A DNA stretch of 25,805 bases from SCSIO-59966 sp046566185. GTDB lineage: Bacteria; Actinomycetota; Actinomycetes; Actinomycetales; SCSIO-59966. The DNA lies in the NCBI GenBank assembly GCA_046566185.1, contig JBKHXE010000062.1, forward strand, positions 1-25,805, in the 5' to 3' direction. Numbering within the stretch: the first letter of the stretch is position 1; every line of letters begins with the position of its first letter. The notes under the pieces were generated by a model. The model was not told the DNA's origin. It saw only the letters and a program-made list of their open reading frames with translations, and did not search any database. Shown one piece after another: positions 24,111 to 25,805 of the stretch. The position numbers were made by a program, and so were the translations under genes.

Positions 24111-25259
24111 TCACCCGAGCGTCCCGGTCGCGTAAGCGTGGCTGGCGGCGACGACGCCCGCCACCACGTCCAGCTCGCCCTCGGTGCGCGGGCCGTAGAC
24201 CAGGACCATGCCGCGGGCGAGCCGGACGCCCGCCAGAGGGTGCGCCACCGCCCAGCCGCGCGCCACGGCGTCCGCCGCCAGAGCCCGGGGGAGTGCCAGG
24301 TGCAGCGACCCGTCGTGGCCGGGGTGCAGGTGCGCGAACTCGCCGACCTGGGGCACGAGGAAGGCGTCCAGCGGTGCGGCGGCACCCCGCTCGACCATGA
24401 GACCGCGAGCGCCGGGCACGGAGATCGCCGACTGGCGGCTGGTCACGCCCGGCAGGGCGGCCACCCGGGCAAAGAGCTGCTCCTGGATCTCCGCGGGACT
24501 GTTGTCCGACTCCTGCTGCTGGGGGATCGTCCACGACACCCGGGGCCTGTCGCCGTCACGGTCGGGCAGCAGCCCGTCCGGCAGCGACGGCCACGTGGTC
24601 GGCCCCGGGGGCAGTGGACGGCGTCGGCTGAGGAAGTCCAGCCGCTCGCCGACCCAGCCGGCCAGCTCGGTGACGGTCCCGGCGGTGAGGCCGTGCCCTC
24701 CCGGGTCCCGACGGGCGTAGGTCGGCGCGCCCGACTCGCCCAGCAGGTAGCGCCAGGTCCGGTCGAGCAGCTCGCGGGGGATGACCGTGTCGCCGTCGCC
24801 CTGGGCGACGAAGACCGGCACCCCGGCCAGCCGGGCCGGCTCGACGGGCACCTCGGCGTCGAAGGGCAGCGTGCCGTAGAGGATCGCGGCTCCGGCGAAC
24901 CGCTGGGGGTCGCTCAGCAGGAGACCGCCGGCGAACGCGGCCCCACCGCTGAAGCCGACGAGCACCACGGGCCGCCCGGCAGGAGCGACGTCGTCCAGCC
25001 AGCGCCCGAACCAGGCCATCGTGTCGGCCAGCGACTCGGCCAGCGGCCGCCCGATGCCGCGGTTGGCGAACCAGGCGTAACCGCCGCCCTCGGCGATCGG
25101 CGCGCGGACCGCGGCGCAGGACGGGCCGGCGGGCAGGTGGTCGGCCAGGCCGAGGATGCCCTGCTCGTCGGAGCCCCTGCCGTGCAGCAGGACGACGAGG
25201 GGACGGGCCGGGTCGTCGCCGTCCCGCCAGGCGACGGTGGGCTCCGGGAACGCGCTCAC
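24111..25259 (-). CDS. Alpha/beta hydrolase (phospholipase/carboxylesterase type) fused to a DUF5519-like domain
   Basis: This 382-residue protein has two parts. Residues about 1-210 are an alpha/beta hydrolase of the phospholipase/carboxylesterase type: VVLLHGRGSDE oxyanion region at 22-32, nucleophile Ser104 in GFSGG, Asp157 (GDGDTVIP) and His189 (GGHGL). A Pro-rich linker (about 212-245) leads to a second domain (about 255-380) with EFAHLHPGHDGSLHLALP, GWAVAHPL and VLVYGPR. This resembles the small DUF5519 'luciferase' family (PF17648), found usually as a stand-alone protein. No signal peptide is seen. The GTG start overlaps the VOC gene stop by four bases (GTGA). In Bacillus, related hydrolase and VOC genes (MhqD, MhqE, MhqO) protect against quinones; the same pairing here suggests detoxification of aromatic electrophiles, by analogy only. 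Confidence 0.82.
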   Translation of the reverse strand: MSAFPEPTVAWRDGDDPARPLVVLLHGRGSDEQGILGLADHLPAGPSCAAVRAPIAEGGGYAWFANRGIGRPLAESLADTMAWFGRWLDDVAPAGRPVVLVGFSGGAAFAGGLLLSDPQRFAGAAILYGTLPFDAEVPVEPARLAGVPVFVAQGDGDTVIPRELLDRTWRYLLGESGAPTYARRDPGGHGLTAGTVTELAGWVGERLDFLSRRRPLPPGPTTWPSLPDGLLPDRDGDRPRVSWTIPQQQESDNSPAEIQEQLFARVAALPGVTSRQSAISVPGARGLMVERGAAAPLDAFLVPQVGEFAHLHPGHDGSLHLALPRALAADAVARGWAVAHPLAGVRLARGMVLVYGPRTEGELDVVAGVVAASHAYATGTLG

Positions 25260-25786
25260 GTGGTGGCCCCCCGCTCGTCCGACTCGGTGACGACGCGCCC
25301 GGCCGTTCGCACGCCGGACCAGCGGGCGAGCTCGGCGTCCAGGTCGAGGCGCTCCACCGGGGCGGCGCTCTCGTAGGCACCCCAGTCCTCGCGCGGCAGC
25401 ATCCACATGATCTCGAACTCGTTGCCGTCCGGGTCGGCGCCGTACACGCTCTTGGTGGCGCCGTGGCTCGACTCGCCGGTGTAGGCGCCGGCCTCCAGGA
25501 GGGTCTGCCGGGCGGCGGCGAGCTCCTCGACGGTGTCGAGCTGCCAGGCCAGGTGGTACAGCCCCACGGTGCCGCGGTGCCTGGGGGCGGCACCGGCGCC
25601 CAGGCCGAACAGGCCGAGGTCGTGGTGGTTGCCCGAGCGCGGCAGTCGCAGGAACGCGGCGTCCGCGCGCGGCTCGCGGGCCACGACCTCCATCCCGAAG
25701 ACCTGGGTGTAGAACCGCTCGGCCCGTTCGCGGTCGGAGACGAACAGGACGGCGTGGTTCAGGCGGACCGGGGAGATCGGTGTCAT
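25256..25786 (-). CDS. VOC-family protein (glyoxalase / extradiol dioxygenase-like)
   Basis: This 176-residue protein contains a paired beta-alpha-beta-beta-beta VOC domain (about 8-130). Probable metal ligands are H11 (LNHAVLFV), H78 (YHLAW) and E125 (DPDGNEFEI), the spacing of catechol 2,3-dioxygenase-type members rather than glyoxalase I. A 45-residue polar C-terminal tail follows (AAPVERLDLDAELARW). Family members cleave or isomerise small aromatic or alpha-oxo compounds; the substrate here is unknown. The ATG is supported by AGGAG 6-7 bases upstream, at 25793-25797. The stop overlaps the start of the hydrolase gene, so both products are likely made together. Only 19 bases upstream of the gene are visible, so the promoter is outside the window. 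Confidence 0.88.
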   Translation of the reverse strand: MTPISPVRLNHAVLFVSDRERAERFYTQVFGMEVVAREPRADAAFLRLPRSGNHHDLGLFGLGAGAAPRHRGTVGLYHLAWQLDTVEELAAARQTLLEAGAYTGESSHGATKSVYGADPDGNEFEIMWMLPREDWGAYESAAPVERLDLDAELARWSGVRTAGRVVTESDERGATT

Positions 25787-25805
25787 GGTCGGCTCCTCTG
25801 GTGGG

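Overview
This window is a stretch of actinobacterial chromosome with very high and even GC content. The evidence is GTG starts, paired clpP1-clpP2, an Nei2-type glycosylase, a relative of the mycothiol-linked Rv2466c family, and TANNNT -10 boxes with poor -35 boxes. Gene content and order (malQ, pepN, rpiB, nei, tRNA-Gly, tRNA-Pro, tig, clpP1, clpP2, clpX, valS) suggest the order Micrococcales, perhaps a Cellulomonas-like genus. The genus is a guess. I see no insertion sequence, prophage, CRISPR array, integrase or rRNA. No stretch longer than 300 bases lacks a gene; the longest gaps are about 135-180 bases and hold regulatory or hairpin sequence.

Layout. 1-1158: 3' part of malQ. 1171-3732 (-): pepN. 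3872-5806 (+): a DsbA/Rv2466c-like thioredoxin-fold protein, rpiB and an Nei-type DNA glycosylase; the last two overlap by one base. 5818-7050 (-): Eis-like acetyltransferase. 7163-8284 (+): membrane-anchored SpoIIE-type phosphatase. 8288-10454 (-): a GGDEF-EAL protein and a small M50-type membrane metalloprotease. 10530-10781: divergent tRNA-Gly(UCC) and tRNA-Pro(UGG). 10871-15195 (+): proteostasis block of tig, clpP1, clpP2 and clpX, with a ClgR-like box before clpP1. 15311-15955 (+): orphan LuxR-type regulator with a degenerate receiver. 16030-20758 (-): a secreted prealbumin-fold repeat protein and valS, separated by two hairpins. 20903-21658 (+): a short-chain dehydrogenase. 21680-23944 (-): truncated globin glbN, a flavohemoprotein-like gene and a DivIVA-like coiled-coil gene, closely packed. 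24111-25786 (-): a VOC dioxygenase-like gene overlapping a gene for a serine hydrolase fused to a C-terminal domain resembling DUF5519.

How the genes work together. Trigger factor, ClpP1P2 and ClpX form a folding and degradation module. The two globin genes look like a nitric-oxide or respiratory-stress unit. The VOC-hydrolase pair resembles in layout the quinone-detoxifying Mhq genes of Bacillus. Most of the window is ordinary core genome. The parts most worth a second look are the degenerate response regulator, the nested palindrome between valS and the dehydrogenase, the globin/DivIVA-like transcription unit, the hydrolase fusion, and the tandem repeat before the LuxR-type gene.
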